NCBI GenBank assembly: GCA_965250215.1
Contig: CBDFNN010000004.1
Span: forward strand, 2,418,001 to 2,482,000
DNA from: CBDFNN01 sp965250215
GTDB taxonomy: Bacteria > Bacteroidota > Rhodothermia > Rhodothermales > DATKEJ01
DNA: 64,000 bases
Direction of reading: 5' to 3'
Of the stretch, positions 16,409 through 25,809 are shown one piece after another (within the stretch, counting starts at the first letter, position 1; every line of letters starts with the position of its first letter). A program made the translations under genes and the position numbers. The notes beneath the pieces were generated by a model, which had not been told where the DNA came from, searched no databases, and saw nothing but the letters and a program-made list of their open reading frames with translations.

Positions 16409-18844
16409 ATGAGAATATCCCTTGCTCTTCTTTTTCTTTCCCTACCCATAGCGAGCCTGCTAGCTCAAGAAAACCTCAGCTACCAAAGTCCTCCAGGTGA
16501 AATACTCGAGCTGATGGAAGCACCTCTCGCCCCGAGTGTTCAGATAGACAGCAAGGGTGAAAATGTAGTCTTGATTTATCGCGATGCCTTCAAGTCGATT
16601 GCTGAGCTTTCTGAGCCCGAGATGCGACTCGCAGGACTAAGAATAAATCCGAAAACGAACATCGGATCTAGAACGACCTTCTACAATAATCTGCAGGTCA
16701 AAAAAGCGATCGACCAAGACGCCAAGCAGGTGCAAGGTCTACCAGATCATGCGAGACTCTCTGGATTTAGCTGGTCACCTGATGAGAAAATGATGGCTTT
16801 CCTTCATACGACTGGAGAAGGTGTAGCTGTATGGGTACTGGATATTGAAAATGCATTGGCAAGGAAGTTGAGCGAGGCCAAGGTCAATGCTAATATGGGG
16901 CGAGCTATTACTTGGTATACAGATGGCTCAGCTCTGCTCGTCAAAATGCTTCCATCTAGTAGAAAGGAATTGGTGAATGTTGCGGAGGCGGTACCTGCGG
17001 GTCCAACCATCTCGATGAGTGATGGTGCGAAGGCCCAAAACAGGACCTATCAAGATCTTCTAAAGAACCCGAATGATGAGCAGAACTTTGAGCAGCTAGC
17101 GCTCTCGGAAATCAAGAAAGTCGATCTAAACGGAAAGGCCTATTCATTTCTCTCGGCCGATATGTATCGCAATCTTAGCTTTTCGCCCGATGGGAATTAC
17201 TTGATGGTATCCAAAGTCAAGCGGCCCTTCTCTTATCTCGTGACTTATGGCAGATTCCCATTAGAGGAGACGATCTACTCGAGTACGGGTGAATTCGTGG
17301 CAACTGTAAATGATGTCCCACTAGACGAAGTTAGACCCAAAGGATTTATGTCGACCCGGCAAGGACGTCGAAGTATGAGTTGGCGGGCCGATCAATCGTC
17401 AACAATCTACTGGGCCGAAGCTCTCGATCTGGGTGACCCTGAGAATGAAGTCAGTCATAGAGATGCCGTTTATCAACTAGCTGCGCCATTCAATGGAGCG
17501 CCTTCTCTTGTGACCAAAAGCATTAATCGATATGCAGGGATTCAATGGTGTGACGATCAGCACGCCATCCTCTACGATAGATGGTGGAATACGAGGAATT
17601 CGAAAACATATCTATTCGATCCATCAAATCCAGCGAAGGCTGCAAAGGTACTCTTCGATTATAACTATCAAGATCGATATGCCGATCCAGGTAACTTGGT
17701 GTCAAGTCGGAATAGATTCGGTAGAAATGCTTTGGACATTGTTGATGGGAAGGCCTTCCTTATGGGCGATGGGCACTCGGCAGAGGGCCAGTTTCCATTT
17801 GTTGATGAGCTCGATTTAGCGACGCTGGAAACGACTAGGATCTATAAGTCACCTTATACGGATCGACTCGAAAGTTTATACGACGCTATCGATATGAAGG
17901 AGGGGAAGATCCTCGTTCGCATCGAATCTCAGAGTGATTATCCAAATTACTACTTCAGAGATATTCGAAAAGAGGAAGCCATTATCCCAGTGACTTCCTT
18001 CGAGAATCCCTTCAAGAGTATACAGGGTGTGCACAAGGAAGTCATTCAATACAAGCGCGAGGACGGCTTGGATCTGGAGGGCACTTTGTACCTGCCGGTC
18101 GGCTACGACATGGAGGAAAAAGAGAAGATGCCGATGATTCTTTGGGCCTACCCGAGAGAGTACAAGGACAAGAGCAGCGCGGGTCAAAGCACGACAAATC
18201 CCAACAGGTTCATCTATCCAAACTACGGATCGCCCATATTTTGGGTGACTCGTGGTTATGTCATTTTGGCCAATGCGGCATTCCCAATTGTGGGCGAGGG
18301 CGAAGAAGAGCCTAACGATAGTTTCCGAAAGCAACTCGTAGATAATGCCAAGGCTGCGATCGACGCGGTTGATGCGCTGGGTTACGTCGACCGGAATCGG
18401 GTTGGCGTTGGCGGTCATAGTTATGGTGCCTTTATGGTGGCTAACTTGCTGAGCCATTCGAACTTGTTTGCAGCAGGCATCGCAAGGAGTGGAGCCTACA
18501 ATCGGACCTTGACACCCTTTGGTTTCCAGAGTGAGGAGCGATCCTATTGGGAGAGCCCGGATACCTACAACACGATGTCGCCCTTCATGCACGCCGACAA
18601 GATGAAGACGCCATTGCTCCTGATCCACGGTGAGGCCGATAACAACTCGGGTACTTATCCGCTACAGAGTGAGCGATACTTCAACGCCTTGAAAGGCCTC
18701 GGTGCGACGGCTCGACTTGTGATGCTGCCGAAGGAGAGTCATGGCTATCGGGCCAAAGAGAGTATCCAGCACTTGTTGTGGGAGCAGGATTCTTGGTTGG
18801 AGAAGTACGTGAAAAACAGGAAGGTGGAGGGGACGTCCCTTTGA
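16409..18844 (+). CDS. S9 family peptidase, glutamyl-endopeptidase (CGEP) type
   Basis: 811 residues with a signal peptide (MRISLALLFLSLPIASLLAQ). The N-terminal two thirds form the propeller that gates the active site (FSWSPDEKMMAFL, NLSFSPDGNYLMVSKV). The C-terminal alpha/beta hydrolase holds the triad Ser671 in GGHSYGAFMVANLL, Asp744 in HGEADNNSGTYP, and His778 in KESHGYRA. GGHSYGAF and GEADNNSGT are characteristic of the glutamyl-specific subgroup related to the plant chloroplast enzyme. Probably periplasmic; cleaves peptides, likely after Glu. Monocistronic. Confidence 0.93.
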   Translation: MRISLALLFLSLPIASLLAQENLSYQSPPGEILELMEAPLAPSVQIDSKGENVVLIYRDAFKSIAELSEPEMRLAGLRINPKTNIGSRTTFYNNLQVKKAIDQDAKQVQGLPDHARLSGFSWSPDEKMMAFLHTTGEGVAVWVLDIENALARKLSEAKVNANMGRAITWYTDGSALLVKMLPSSRKELVNVAEAVPAGPTISMSDGAKAQNRTYQDLLKNPNDEQNFEQLALSEIKKVDLNGKAYSFLSADMYRNLSFSPDGNYLMVSKVKRPFSYLVTYGRFPLEETIYSSTGEFVATVNDVPLDEVRPKGFMSTRQGRRSMSWRADQSSTIYWAEALDLGDPENEVSHRDAVYQLAAPFNGAPSLVTKSINRYAGIQWCDDQHAILYDRWWNTRNSKTYLFDPSNPAKAAKVLFDYNYQDRYADPGNLVSSRNRFGRNALDIVDGKAFLMGDGHSAEGQFPFVDELDLATLETTRIYKSPYTDRLESLYDAIDMKEGKILVRIESQSDYPNYYFRDIRKEEAIIPVTSFENPFKSIQGVHKEVIQYKREDGLDLEGTLYLPVGYDMEEKEKMPMILWAYPREYKDKSSAGQSTTNPNRFIYPNYGSPIFWVTRGYVILANAAFPIVGEGEEEPNDSFRKQLVDNAKAAIDAVDALGYVDRNRVGVGGHSYGAFMVANLLSHSNLFAAGIARSGAYNRTLTPFGFQSEERSYWESPDTYNTMSPFMHADKMKTPLLLIHGEADNNSGTYPLQSERYFNALKGLGATARLVMLPKESHGYRAKESIQHLLWEQDSWLEKYVKNRKVEGTSL

Positions 18845-18892
18845 GAAGTGAGGGGTGAGGAGTGAGGAGTGAGGAGTGAGGAGTGGGGAGGG
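18845..18892 (+). repeat. GAGGAGT heptamer array
   Basis: About five units of GTGAGGA, two of them degenerate, begin at the stop codon of the S9 peptidase and end in GTGGGGAGGGTG. Confidence 0.8.
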
Positions 18893-19075
18893 TGTGTTTT
18901 GACATCAACACCTCGCACTGGCGGTGTTAATATCACCTCTATTATATGGATCGTCAATGAGCTCTCAGCTCGGATTGTCGATGAAAGGGAGTCCTAGGAA
19001 TTCTCTTTGAAGAGCAGAGCACTGAGGAGACGCTGCTCCTTTACTTTGCGGACTGCAAAAAAACATTGGGACGTC

Positions 19076-20212
19076 ATGTCCTGTTTTCGGTCAAAAATCG
19101 CTTCCATGCATGACGACGACAATAAACTTAGGTCGGAAACGATAATGTCTATTTCTAGGCCGAGCAACCAAGTAATTCGAACTCCCTCCGGGCCCAAAAG
19201 AGAGGACTACTACATACTTGGGGAGCAAACGATTGAAACGAAGAATCTTGGGGAAATGAACGCAAACATTTCTATCAACTCTACCTTATTCAATCACGAT
19301 CCCGATCGAAGAACAAAGGGAGTTGGTTCAAGGCGAGGCGCCACAGCTGATCCCGTTTCCTTTACTCAACTAGCCGCCAATGTCGATCTCACACCAAGGT
19401 ATCCAGTCTCTGTCCAGAACGGAATGTTCGACTACTTAGCTTCTGGCGAAATTTGTACGTCTGGTGAGATAGGAGATGCCGCGACAGATAACGACCAGTC
19501 GCAGATTGAATGTCAAAATGGCAGATGCACAATGAAGGTTTCGTCTTGTGGAGATGAAACCGCCAACAGTTGCCCTTTGCTTAGTTTAAATTTTCCAGAA
19601 AATGGTACAGAAGTAAATGGCTTGAGTTGCCGAGGTATTTCAGGGAGCTTTGCATATTTGCCAATTATGGCATATAGCAGTTCCTCGTCAGGGAGTGCTG
19701 AAGGTTGCAAACAAGCGGTCGATGTCACTTTTGACCTTGCAGATAGTTTGTGTGGTGCAGATGCTCTTAAAACGGCTTTGAATGCTGGTGCAGTAGCCGG
19801 CGTCGCAAATGCGATTTATCAGCAAAAGTTTTTCGGAAATGCCAAATGGATCGTTGGAGAGCTTTCTATAAAAACACTAGCTGCTCGATCAATCGCCGGT
19901 GCTGAAGCCATGACTCAGGTTATGGCACAAGGTTCGGAAAAATTTGGTATTTGTGGTGGATTTGGCGCTCATGCGGACCCACTAGTTAACCATCTTAACC
20001 CCGTTCAAGGAGCGATGTGTACGGATGAACTAGATAACGAAAGTTGCAATTTCACATCAAGGATGAAGATTACAGTTAAAGTTGGAGATCGGACGTGTTT
20101 GGCCGACGCAGACGTCGAATGTTCTTCATCTCGAAGTGATGCCAAATTGGGAGACGTAGATTGCAATTGCACAACCAGCAATGCTGTGATAGACCCCGGT
20201 AGTTGCCAATAG
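19076..20212 (+). CDS. Unknown cysteine-rich protein
   Basis: About 378 residues from ATG 19076; ATGs at 19106 and 19145 are also possible, and the frame is open upstream to a TTG at 19007. I do not recognise the family. Around 20 cysteines are spaced through the middle and the end (CTSGEIGD, CQNGRCTMKVSSCGDETANSCP, CADSLCG-like, CNCTTSNAVIDPGSC), a pattern of an extracytoplasmic disulfide-bonded protein, although no signal peptide is seen. An Ala/Gly helical segment (ALNAGAVAGVANAIYQQ) is near the middle. Preceded by a heptamer array; followed by the CSLREA protein. Confidence 0.65.
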   Translation: MSCFRSKIASMHDDDNKLRSETIMSISRPSNQVIRTPSGPKREDYYILGEQTIETKNLGEMNANISINSTLFNHDPDRRTKGVGSRRGATADPVSFTQLAANVDLTPRYPVSVQNGMFDYLASGEICTSGEIGDAATDNDQSQIECQNGRCTMKVSSCGDETANSCPLLSLNFPENGTEVNGLSCRGISGSFAYLPIMAYSSSSSGSAEGCKQAVDVTFDLADSLCGADALKTALNAGAVAGVANAIYQQKFFGNAKWIVGELSIKTLAARSIAGAEAMTQVMAQGSEKFGICGGFGAHADPLVNHLNPVQGAMCTDELDNESCNFTSRMKITVKVGDRTCLADADVECSSSRSDAKLGDVDCNCTTSNAVIDPGSCQ

Positions 20213-20326
20213 GAAGTGAGGGGTGCACTCACGGAAGATGACCAACAACAAGGGACCAAAAACAAACAACCATTCTGTCCTATTCTGTCCGCAAAATCGT
20301 AAAAAGTAATAAGCGACCTATACAAA

Positions 20327-22297
20327 ATGCGAATTACTATGCGAATACTTCCCGCCCTAATCCTTTTCCTATTTCCACTGACCGGTTATGCTGCCGACAT
20401 TTGGGTGGATACGATTGTTGACGATATCGACTACAGCAATGGAAGCTGCACCCTTCGAGAGGCCATAAAATCGGCCAACACTAACAGCTCTTGGGACAAC
20501 TGCGAGGTTGGATCCGGCACTGATACGATCTACTTCTCCGTAACCGGAACGATTTCCCTTATTGAGGCCTTGCCCACAATAACTGGAGCGGTCCAAATCG
20601 TTGGGCCAGGTCGCGATCTGTTATTGATAAACGGCGGCTTCTTTGGAAGTGTTCTTAACTTCGATGTAGTGAACGCTGATAGCGAACTCTCGGGCGTCAC
20701 ATTGTATGGAGGTGCGGCGGATATAGGCGGAGGTATTAGGGCCAGTGGCTTATCTGGCTCTCTCGCCATTCGGGACTGTAATATCAACGACAATTTTGCC
20801 ACGGATAGGGGTGCCGGAATCCATAGTACCGTAGATCTGGTTCTGCAACGCGTCAATGTCTTGGACAACACAAATACTGGGATATCCCCCGGTAGCAATG
20901 GCGGTGGACTATACTTAAGCGGTGGACCTAGTTTGTTGGTTGAGGACTCGTCCATATCGGGAAACTCTGCAGTCCTTTCAGGCGGTGGAATTTTCGCTAG
21001 TCTATCGGAGTCATTGACCATAACACGTAGCACCCTTTCTTCCAATACTGCAGGGGGTTTAGGCGGGGGCATATACTTTAGAGGAAGCGGACTAGATCAA
21101 ACAGTAACTATTACTCACAATAATGTCTATAGCAATCAGTCTGCAAATGCGGGGATCCACCTCTTATGCTTTTCTCAAAATCAGAATATTACTTTGAGAA
21201 ATAACATTCTCGCTCTGAATACAGAAACGACGTCGGGAGATGAGCGAGACATAATAAACTTCGTCGAACCTGCCTGTACTCAATCAATAGATTCAACGAG
21301 AAACCTCATCGGTGCCGCTAATAATAACGCAGTCCTCTGGCCAGTTGGTAACCCGAACGTCAATGGAGACTATGTCGGTGATATTACAAGTCCGATTGTT
21401 GTAAATGTTGGAACTCTTGAATTAAATGGGCGGGCGACGACACACCACGCCCTTCTACCGACTTCACTTAATTTAATAGATGCCGGATTATGTCCTGGTG
21501 AGACACGTGATCAGGTCGGAGCTACCAGCGACTTGGATTCGCCAGATAGAGAAGTGGATATTGCGGGAGTGCCAAATGCTGACGAAGGCTGTGACATCGG
21601 ACCGATAGAATATCGAGCCGTGAGTCAGCGTCACAAACTGGACGTGAAAGTATTTCTCGACGGAGCCTATGTAGATGGCACGAACAGCATGACCTCGGAT
21701 CTTGAGTCGGCGGGGCTCATACCGGCCAACCATCCCTTTAATGTGGCACCGTGGACTCATTCTGGTGGCGAGTTTCTGACCCCCGTGCCAGCGGGGACAA
21801 GCGACTGGGTGCTGGTCCGAATTTGGAGAGGAGGTCGATTGGATGCTGGAGGTCTTGTAGAAGTCGATACCAGGGCTTACGGAGTCGACATAAACGGTAA
21901 GCTCTTCAACTCAACGGGCTCAGGCTATTTCAACTTCGATCCAGGTAACTATTTTGTGTCAATCGAGCAGCGGAATCACTTGGGAGTTATGTCCAGAATA
22001 CCCATAGAGATCGAATGGGATGGCTCTGCCATATATGACTTCACCTCGGCGCTGGATGCTGCCTTTAGCTCGGGTGGGATTGCGATGAGGGATCGATCTG
22101 GTGTGTTCACGATGTGGGCAGGTGACGGGAATGCTAGCGAAGATGTGACTTCTTTAGACTTTCTGAACGTCTGGCTTTCCGCCAACGGATCTCCACCCGG
22201 CTATCTGATGGGCGATTTTGATTTGAGTTCTGATGTGACTTCATTCGACTTCTTGAATGCATGGTTGGCGTCGAATGGACAGGCGAGACAATGGTAG
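20327..22297 (+). CDS. Secreted CSLREA-domain beta-helix protein with a dockerin-like tail
   Basis: 656 residues with a signal peptide (MRILPALILFLFPLTGYAA). The CSLREA motif follows at once (CTLREAIKSANTN). From about 60 to 350, right-handed beta-helix repeats occur (GGIRASGLSGSLAIRDCNI, NGGGLYLSGG, SGGGIFASLS, LGGGIYFRG), as in pectate-lyase-like or adhesin proteins. A beta domain follows. The last 60 residues hold two similar segments (DVTSLDFLNVWLSANG and DVTSFDFLNAWLASNG), each after GD, like the duplicated calcium loops of a type I dockerin. It lacks the NYPNPFNP tail. Likely surface located. Confidence 0.86.
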   Translation: MRITMRILPALILFLFPLTGYAADIWVDTIVDDIDYSNGSCTLREAIKSANTNSSWDNCEVGSGTDTIYFSVTGTISLIEALPTITGAVQIVGPGRDLLLINGGFFGSVLNFDVVNADSELSGVTLYGGAADIGGGIRASGLSGSLAIRDCNINDNFATDRGAGIHSTVDLVLQRVNVLDNTNTGISPGSNGGGLYLSGGPSLLVEDSSISGNSAVLSGGGIFASLSESLTITRSTLSSNTAGGLGGGIYFRGSGLDQTVTITHNNVYSNQSANAGIHLLCFSQNQNITLRNNILALNTETTSGDERDIINFVEPACTQSIDSTRNLIGAANNNAVLWPVGNPNVNGDYVGDITSPIVVNVGTLELNGRATTHHALLPTSLNLIDAGLCPGETRDQVGATSDLDSPDREVDIAGVPNADEGCDIGPIEYRAVSQRHKLDVKVFLDGAYVDGTNSMTSDLESAGLIPANHPFNVAPWTHSGGEFLTPVPAGTSDWVLVRIWRGGRLDAGGLVEVDTRAYGVDINGKLFNSTGSGYFNFDPGNYFVSIEQRNHLGVMSRIPIEIEWDGSAIYDFTSALDAAFSSGGIAMRDRSGVFTMWAGDGNASEDVTSLDFLNVWLSANGSPPGYLMGDFDLSSDVTSFDFLNAWLASNGQARQW

Positions 22298-22309
22298 GGG
22301 CTGGGAAGT

Positions 22310-22358
22310 GAGGAGTGAGGAGTGAGGAGTGAGGAGTGAGGAGTGGGGAGTGGGGAGT
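22310..22358 (+). repeat. GAGGAGT/GGGGAGT heptamer array beside the IS
   Basis: Five GAGGAGT units then two GGGGAGT units. The array runs directly into the left end of the IS3 element, and its last GAG is the left copy of the target duplication. Confidence 0.9.
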
Positions 22359-22396
22359 ATCCGATCCTGAAATAGCTTGACACAATATATCGAGCT

Positions 22397-22768
22397 ATGA
22401 GCATATTAGATAAACCTCACCCGAGTACGATTAGATATTCGATTGCCTTCAAACGGAAGGTGGTCTCTGAGATTGAAAATGGTACCTTCAAGTCTCTGAA
22501 TGACGTCACCCGTTCTTATGGAATGAGTTTGACAACTGTTCGGCGTTGGATCGAGCGCTTCGGCAAGTATGATTCCACTCACGTAAGACTTAGAGTTGAG
22601 ATGAAGGACGAAAAGGATAAAATCAGGGAGCAGGAGAAGCGTATTAAAGAACTGGAATCAGCTCTTGCTAATTCTCACCTTGAGGTGGTAATGCTGAGGG
22701 CTAGGATGCAGTATCATGGTCTGAAGCCTCAGAAAGATGTCAAAAAAAAGAGTGGTTCGAAGTCATGA
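22397..22768 (+). CDS. IS3-family transposase OrfA
   Basis: 123 residues. A helix-turn-helix of the Tnp_1/HTH type is at about 15-60 (YSIAFKRKVVSEIENG, SLTTVRRWIERFGK), followed by a leucine-zipper coiled coil (about 75-110, ELESALANSHLEVVMLRARM) used for oligomer formation. Near its 3' end is an A AAA AAG slippery heptamer (22744-22750). Slipping back one base enters the orfB frame with no stop before its ATG, so an OrfAB fusion transposase can form; OrfA alone usually acts as an inhibitor. Confidence 0.93.
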   Translation: MSILDKPHPSTIRYSIAFKRKVVSEIENGTFKSLNDVTRSYGMSLTTVRRWIERFGKYDSTHVRLRVEMKDEKDKIREQEKRIKELESALANSHLEVVMLRARMQYHGLKPQKDVKKKSGSKS

Positions 22769-23589
22769 CTTTAGCTTGTTCAACAAGTAGCATTCGTGCA
22801 ATGAGCGCGTATGCCGGAGTCAGTCGCCAGGGGTATTACGATCATCTACGTCGTAAGAAAGCTAAGGAGCAAGATGAAGGACGCATATTGGCTCTTGTAG
22901 ACCACTATCGTTCTCTGCTTGCTCGGTCAGGAGTTCGCAAGGTCTACGACGAGATTAAGCATCTCATTCCTGTTGGTAGAGATGCCTTATACGAATTGCT
23001 TGGACGCACAGGCCGTTTGATTGAGCCCAGAAGACGTGGAGTGCGGACGACGAACTCTTATCACCACTATAGAAAGCACAAGAATCTGATTAAAGGAAAA
23101 TCACCTGAGAGGCGAGACGAGGTGCTGGTATCTGACATTACCTATTTGCGACTGAAGTCAGGCGACCACTGCTACGCTTCTCTAATAACAGACCTCTACA
23201 GTCGCGCTATAGTCGGTTACCATGTGGCTCCTTCCTTGGCTGCGAAAGGACCTATTAGCGCCCTAAAGATGGCTATGGATCAGATGAAGAGAATCAAGGG
23301 ATGCGTACACCACAGCGATCGAGGTATACAATATTGCTGCGAAGCCTACACAAGATTGCTGAAGAAAAACGAGATGAAGATCAGCATGACCGAAGAGAAC
23401 CACTGCTACGAGAACGCCGTGGCCGAGCGGGTCAATGGCATACTTAAAAACGAGTTCTACATGGACCTACCCTTTGAATCAGTTCAAGAGGCAACGAGAG
23501 CCTTGAGAGAGTCCATTTGGCTTTACAACACGAAAAGAAAACACTATTCACTGGGGCTGAAAACGCCAGCACAAGTACATCTAAACTAA
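22765..23589 (+). CDS. IS3-family transposase OrfB (DDE integrase core)
   Basis: 274 residues as a free protein, overlapping orfA by the ATGA at 22765-22768. The HTH_21 region (about 45-100) precedes the rve core. The catalytic triad is Asp124 (VSDITYL), Asp185 (HHSDRGIQY) and Glu221 (ENAVAERVNGILKNEF), with 35 residues between the last two, which is the IS3 signature. It is intact. Probably made mostly as the frameshifted OrfAB protein. Confidence 0.95.
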   Translation: MTLACSTSSIRAMSAYAGVSRQGYYDHLRRKKAKEQDEGRILALVDHYRSLLARSGVRKVYDEIKHLIPVGRDALYELLGRTGRLIEPRRRGVRTTNSYHHYRKHKNLIKGKSPERRDEVLVSDITYLRLKSGDHCYASLITDLYSRAIVGYHVAPSLAAKGPISALKMAMDQMKRIKGCVHHSDRGIQYCCEAYTRLLKKNEMKISMTEENHCYENAVAERVNGILKNEFYMDLPFESVQEATRALRESIWLYNTKRKHYSLGLKTPAQVHLN

Positions 23590-23643
23590 ACCAACAACCT
23601 GTCAACTATTTTAGGACGGGACAGAGTGACCAAGGACCAACAA

Positions 23644-24210
23644 CTATCCATCGTACCTCGATGGTACCGGTAGATCGGATCTTTCCCGGTCCCAGAAAAC
23701 CGACACTATCCACCATCGATTGCCATCATTGAACAATTGTATACTATTGATTCCTCTATCGAATGGTTCGACATCGGTGGGATTCTGACGGCTTTCGTAG
23801 GTGCTGAATATTTGTGTAACCGCCCCAAAGCTATCGCCAGTTCGATCGGTTTCAACTTCGTAAAAATTCCAAGGCATGACTCCGCCGTTGAATACCTCTG
23901 CCATGTATTTCTTCGGAGTGGTAACCTGAATTACATGTTCTCCCGATGGTCTTATCCCAGTGGGGGCAAGGATGGCTCCTTCGACAAAAAGCTTGTTCCA
24001 TCGCTCTAGGTCGACTTGTGCACCTTTTGGTCCCGAAATAACTTCGTAAAGGGCATGGATAATATTATCCACCGAAGAGACGTCTTTGTTTAGATCACTG
24101 GGACTTTTGTCACTTTCGCCCTTTGGCACTTCTTCTGCTGTCGGGGTTTGAGCTTGTGCTGGAATCGCGGCGAGAACCAGGAGAAGAGTCAATAAAATCG
24201 TCTTATTCAT
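23644..24210 (-). CDS. Exported NTF2/SnoaL-like protein
   Basis: 188 residues with a signal peptide (MNKTILLTLLLVLAAIPAQAQ). The mature part (VDNIIHALYEVISGPKG, WNKLFVEGAILAPTGIR, FYEVETDRTGDSFGAVTQIFSTYESR, RGINSIQLFNDGNRWWIVSVFWDRE) has the cone-shaped NTF2-like pattern shared by DUF4440/SnoaL domains. These proteins bind small ligands or serve as isomerase-like or accessory domains; no specific role can be given. It ends 20 bases from the right end of the IS element. Confidence 0.8.
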   Translation of the reverse strand: MNKTILLTLLLVLAAIPAQAQTPTAEEVPKGESDKSPSDLNKDVSSVDNIIHALYEVISGPKGAQVDLERWNKLFVEGAILAPTGIRPSGEHVIQVTTPKKYMAEVFNGGVMPWNFYEVETDRTGDSFGAVTQIFSTYESRQNPTDVEPFDRGINSIQLFNDGNRWWIVSVFWDRERSDLPVPSRYDG

Positions 24211-24353
24211 TCTACTAAAATTTTGGCTTATTCCTCTTTAAACCGGTGTAAGAGTCTCGGTTATGAAAACGTTTCAAAGGACACTCATTTAGTCCTATAG
24301 TCGGAATATAGGAGCGGTGCAACTTTCCATGTCGATTCCGATGTACTCTAGAT

Positions 24354-25001
24354 ATGAAAATTAAGAAAATCCTGTTTGCTTTTCTAGCAATTGTCATAGT
24401 TACGCTGCTACCACATTCTGGATTTATCCCAGGTCCCTTTGTCTATAGTATTCCGATACTACTTTTCATTTGGCTCTACCTAAAATATTTTGGAGAGAGC
24501 TTTTCTGACCTAGGATTTAGGCTGAAGTCCTGCAGCCTAAAATCTTTTTTAGTTGGCAGTGCAGTCGCAATTCTGACTGTAGCTTTCATGCAGCTAATCT
24601 TCTTTCCAGCTCTGGAGAATCTAGTCGAATTCGAAGAGGTCCAAGTTGAACTGTATGATAAACTGAGAGGAAATACCGGCTTCTATATTTTCATCCTCGT
24701 CATGAGCTGGATTATAGGTGGACTCTACGAAGAAATAGTCTTTCATGGATTCATTTTCACTCGTCTCGAGAAGATGATAGGGGGTAAGTATGCAACGCTA
24801 CTCGGCTTTCTAATCACGGCTATCATATTTGGAGCTTATCACATTCAACTAGGAAGCGAAGATGTGCTAAATGCTGCTTTAGTTGGGGCAGGCTACCATG
24901 CCTTGATCCTTTACTACAAGAGGAATTTATGGTATGGGATATTTGCGCACGCTGTATATGATACGATCGTTATAACGCTACTTTATTTGGGACATATCTA
25001 A
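24354..25001 (+). CDS. CPBP family intramembrane metalloprotease
   Basis: 215 residues with about six membrane helices. The CPBP/Abi motifs are present: Glu126-Glu127 in LYEEIVFHGFIF, His163 in FGAYH, and His199 in IFAHAVYD, which together bind zinc within the membrane. The family includes CAAX prenyl-protease relatives, bacteriocin-immunity proteins and intramembrane regulators. It stands alone and faces the cytochrome gene tail to tail. Confidence 0.9.
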   Translation: MKIKKILFAFLAIVIVTLLPHSGFIPGPFVYSIPILLFIWLYLKYFGESFSDLGFRLKSCSLKSFLVGSAVAILTVAFMQLIFFPALENLVEFEEVQVELYDKLRGNTGFYIFILVMSWIIGGLYEEIVFHGFIFTRLEKMIGGKYATLLGFLITAIIFGAYHIQLGSEDVLNAALVGAGYHALILYYKRNLWYGIFAHAVYDTIVITLLYLGHI

Positions 25002-25004
25002 GGC

Positions 25005-25043
25005 TGAAGAGGTGAGGAGTGGGGAGTGAGGAGTGAATTGGAG
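25005..25043 (+). repeat. GAGGAGT-type repeat between convergent genes
   Basis: GTGAGGAGTGGGGAGTGAGGAGTG-like heptamers lie between the stops of two convergent genes. Confidence 0.75.
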
Positions 25044-25070
25044 GAGCTGTGATCGAGGAAAGAAGCCGAT

Positions 25071-25781
25071 TTATTGGGCAGACTGCAGATAGGCCAAAAG
25101 ATCTTCGACGTTTTGCACAACGTAATTCTCAATCAAAGCCTGATGCTTCCTTCGTCCCTCTTGGAAATTGACGTTATTAAGATGATCTAATTTGAAGGAT
25201 TGAGTCCCTCGAAATTTCTCTGGCCAGAGCACTTGCTTGCGTAGATCCGTGCCTCCGAACTTGTTGGCGATCTCGGTCAGGGCTCTGTCTCCTACATGGC
25301 AGGAAACGCAGTTCTGTTCGAAGTAATTTCTCCCGGCTTCATCGTTTCCAGTAGTCTCATCCACCGGCGATAGGTTTTCGAAGCGAGAACGGGCCCGCTC
25401 GTAGTGAATGTAAGAGGTGATTGCCTTAATCTCTCGGTCACTCAGGTCCGAGAATTGTGGCATAGGCGAAGACTTCGCCGTTTGGGGAATCCCTCTTCGA
25501 AGAAGTGGGCCGACGATGTTGGCATCTACATCGGTAGCTACGATAATGGACTCTCTCAAATCGGGCGCTTCACCCACCGGCTGGAGATTGAGGCCATGGC
25601 AATAGGCGCAGCCATAAATGACATAAGTCTCCTTGTTCTGCTGCATCAGGGGATCGGACAAGCGAGGACCAATGAATGCGACATCATATTCTGGGCTTTC
25701 TTCCGACTGAGCTTGTACGCAATCGCTTACAAGGAGAACGAAGCAGAGCAGAAGCAGAAAGGGCTTGATCAGTGATGACAT
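25071..25781 (-). CDS. Exported dihaem c-type cytochrome
   Basis: 236 residues with a signal peptide (ending SDCVQAQ). Two haem-c sites: C58-A-Y-C61-H62 and C158-V-S-C161-H162. Axial Met candidates are in SSPMPQFSDLSDREIKAI, a typical cytochrome c end. The architecture resembles dihaem cytochromes c4 and electron carriers to oxidases or dehydrogenases, acting in the periplasm. It lies 28 bases downstream of the TIM-barrel gene on the same strand, so the two may be one transcript, in which case the cytochrome could accept electrons from a neighbouring sugar-oxidising pathway (inference). Confidence 0.9.
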   Translation of the reverse strand: MSSLIKPFLLLLCFVLLVSDCVQAQSEESPEYDVAFIGPRLSDPLMQQNKETYVIYGCAYCHGLNLQPVGEAPDLRESIIVATDVDANIVGPLLRRGIPQTAKSSPMPQFSDLSDREIKAITSYIHYERARSRFENLSPVDETTGNDEAGRNYFEQNCVSCHVGDRALTEIANKFGGTDLRKQVLWPEKFRGTQSFKLDHLNNVNFQEGRRKHQALIENYVVQNVEDLLAYLQSAQ

Positions 25782-25809
25782 CCTATTTCTTCGTTTGATG
25801 GAATGGCAA

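Larger units (their letters stand above)
22358..23623 (+). mobile_element. Intact IS3-family insertion sequence (IS150-like), 1266 bp
   Basis: Ends are imperfect inverted repeats of about 25 bp: left contains TCCTGAAATAGCTTGACA (22365-22382), right contains TGTCAACTATTTTAGGA (23600-23616). A 3-bp direct repeat GAG flanks the element (22355-22357 and 23624-23626), as expected for the family. Inside are orfA and orfB with the order and frame relation of IS3 elements. The outer dinucleotide is TA on the left and CA on the right. It looks complete and able to move; the heptamer array at its left side was the target. Confidence 0.9.
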
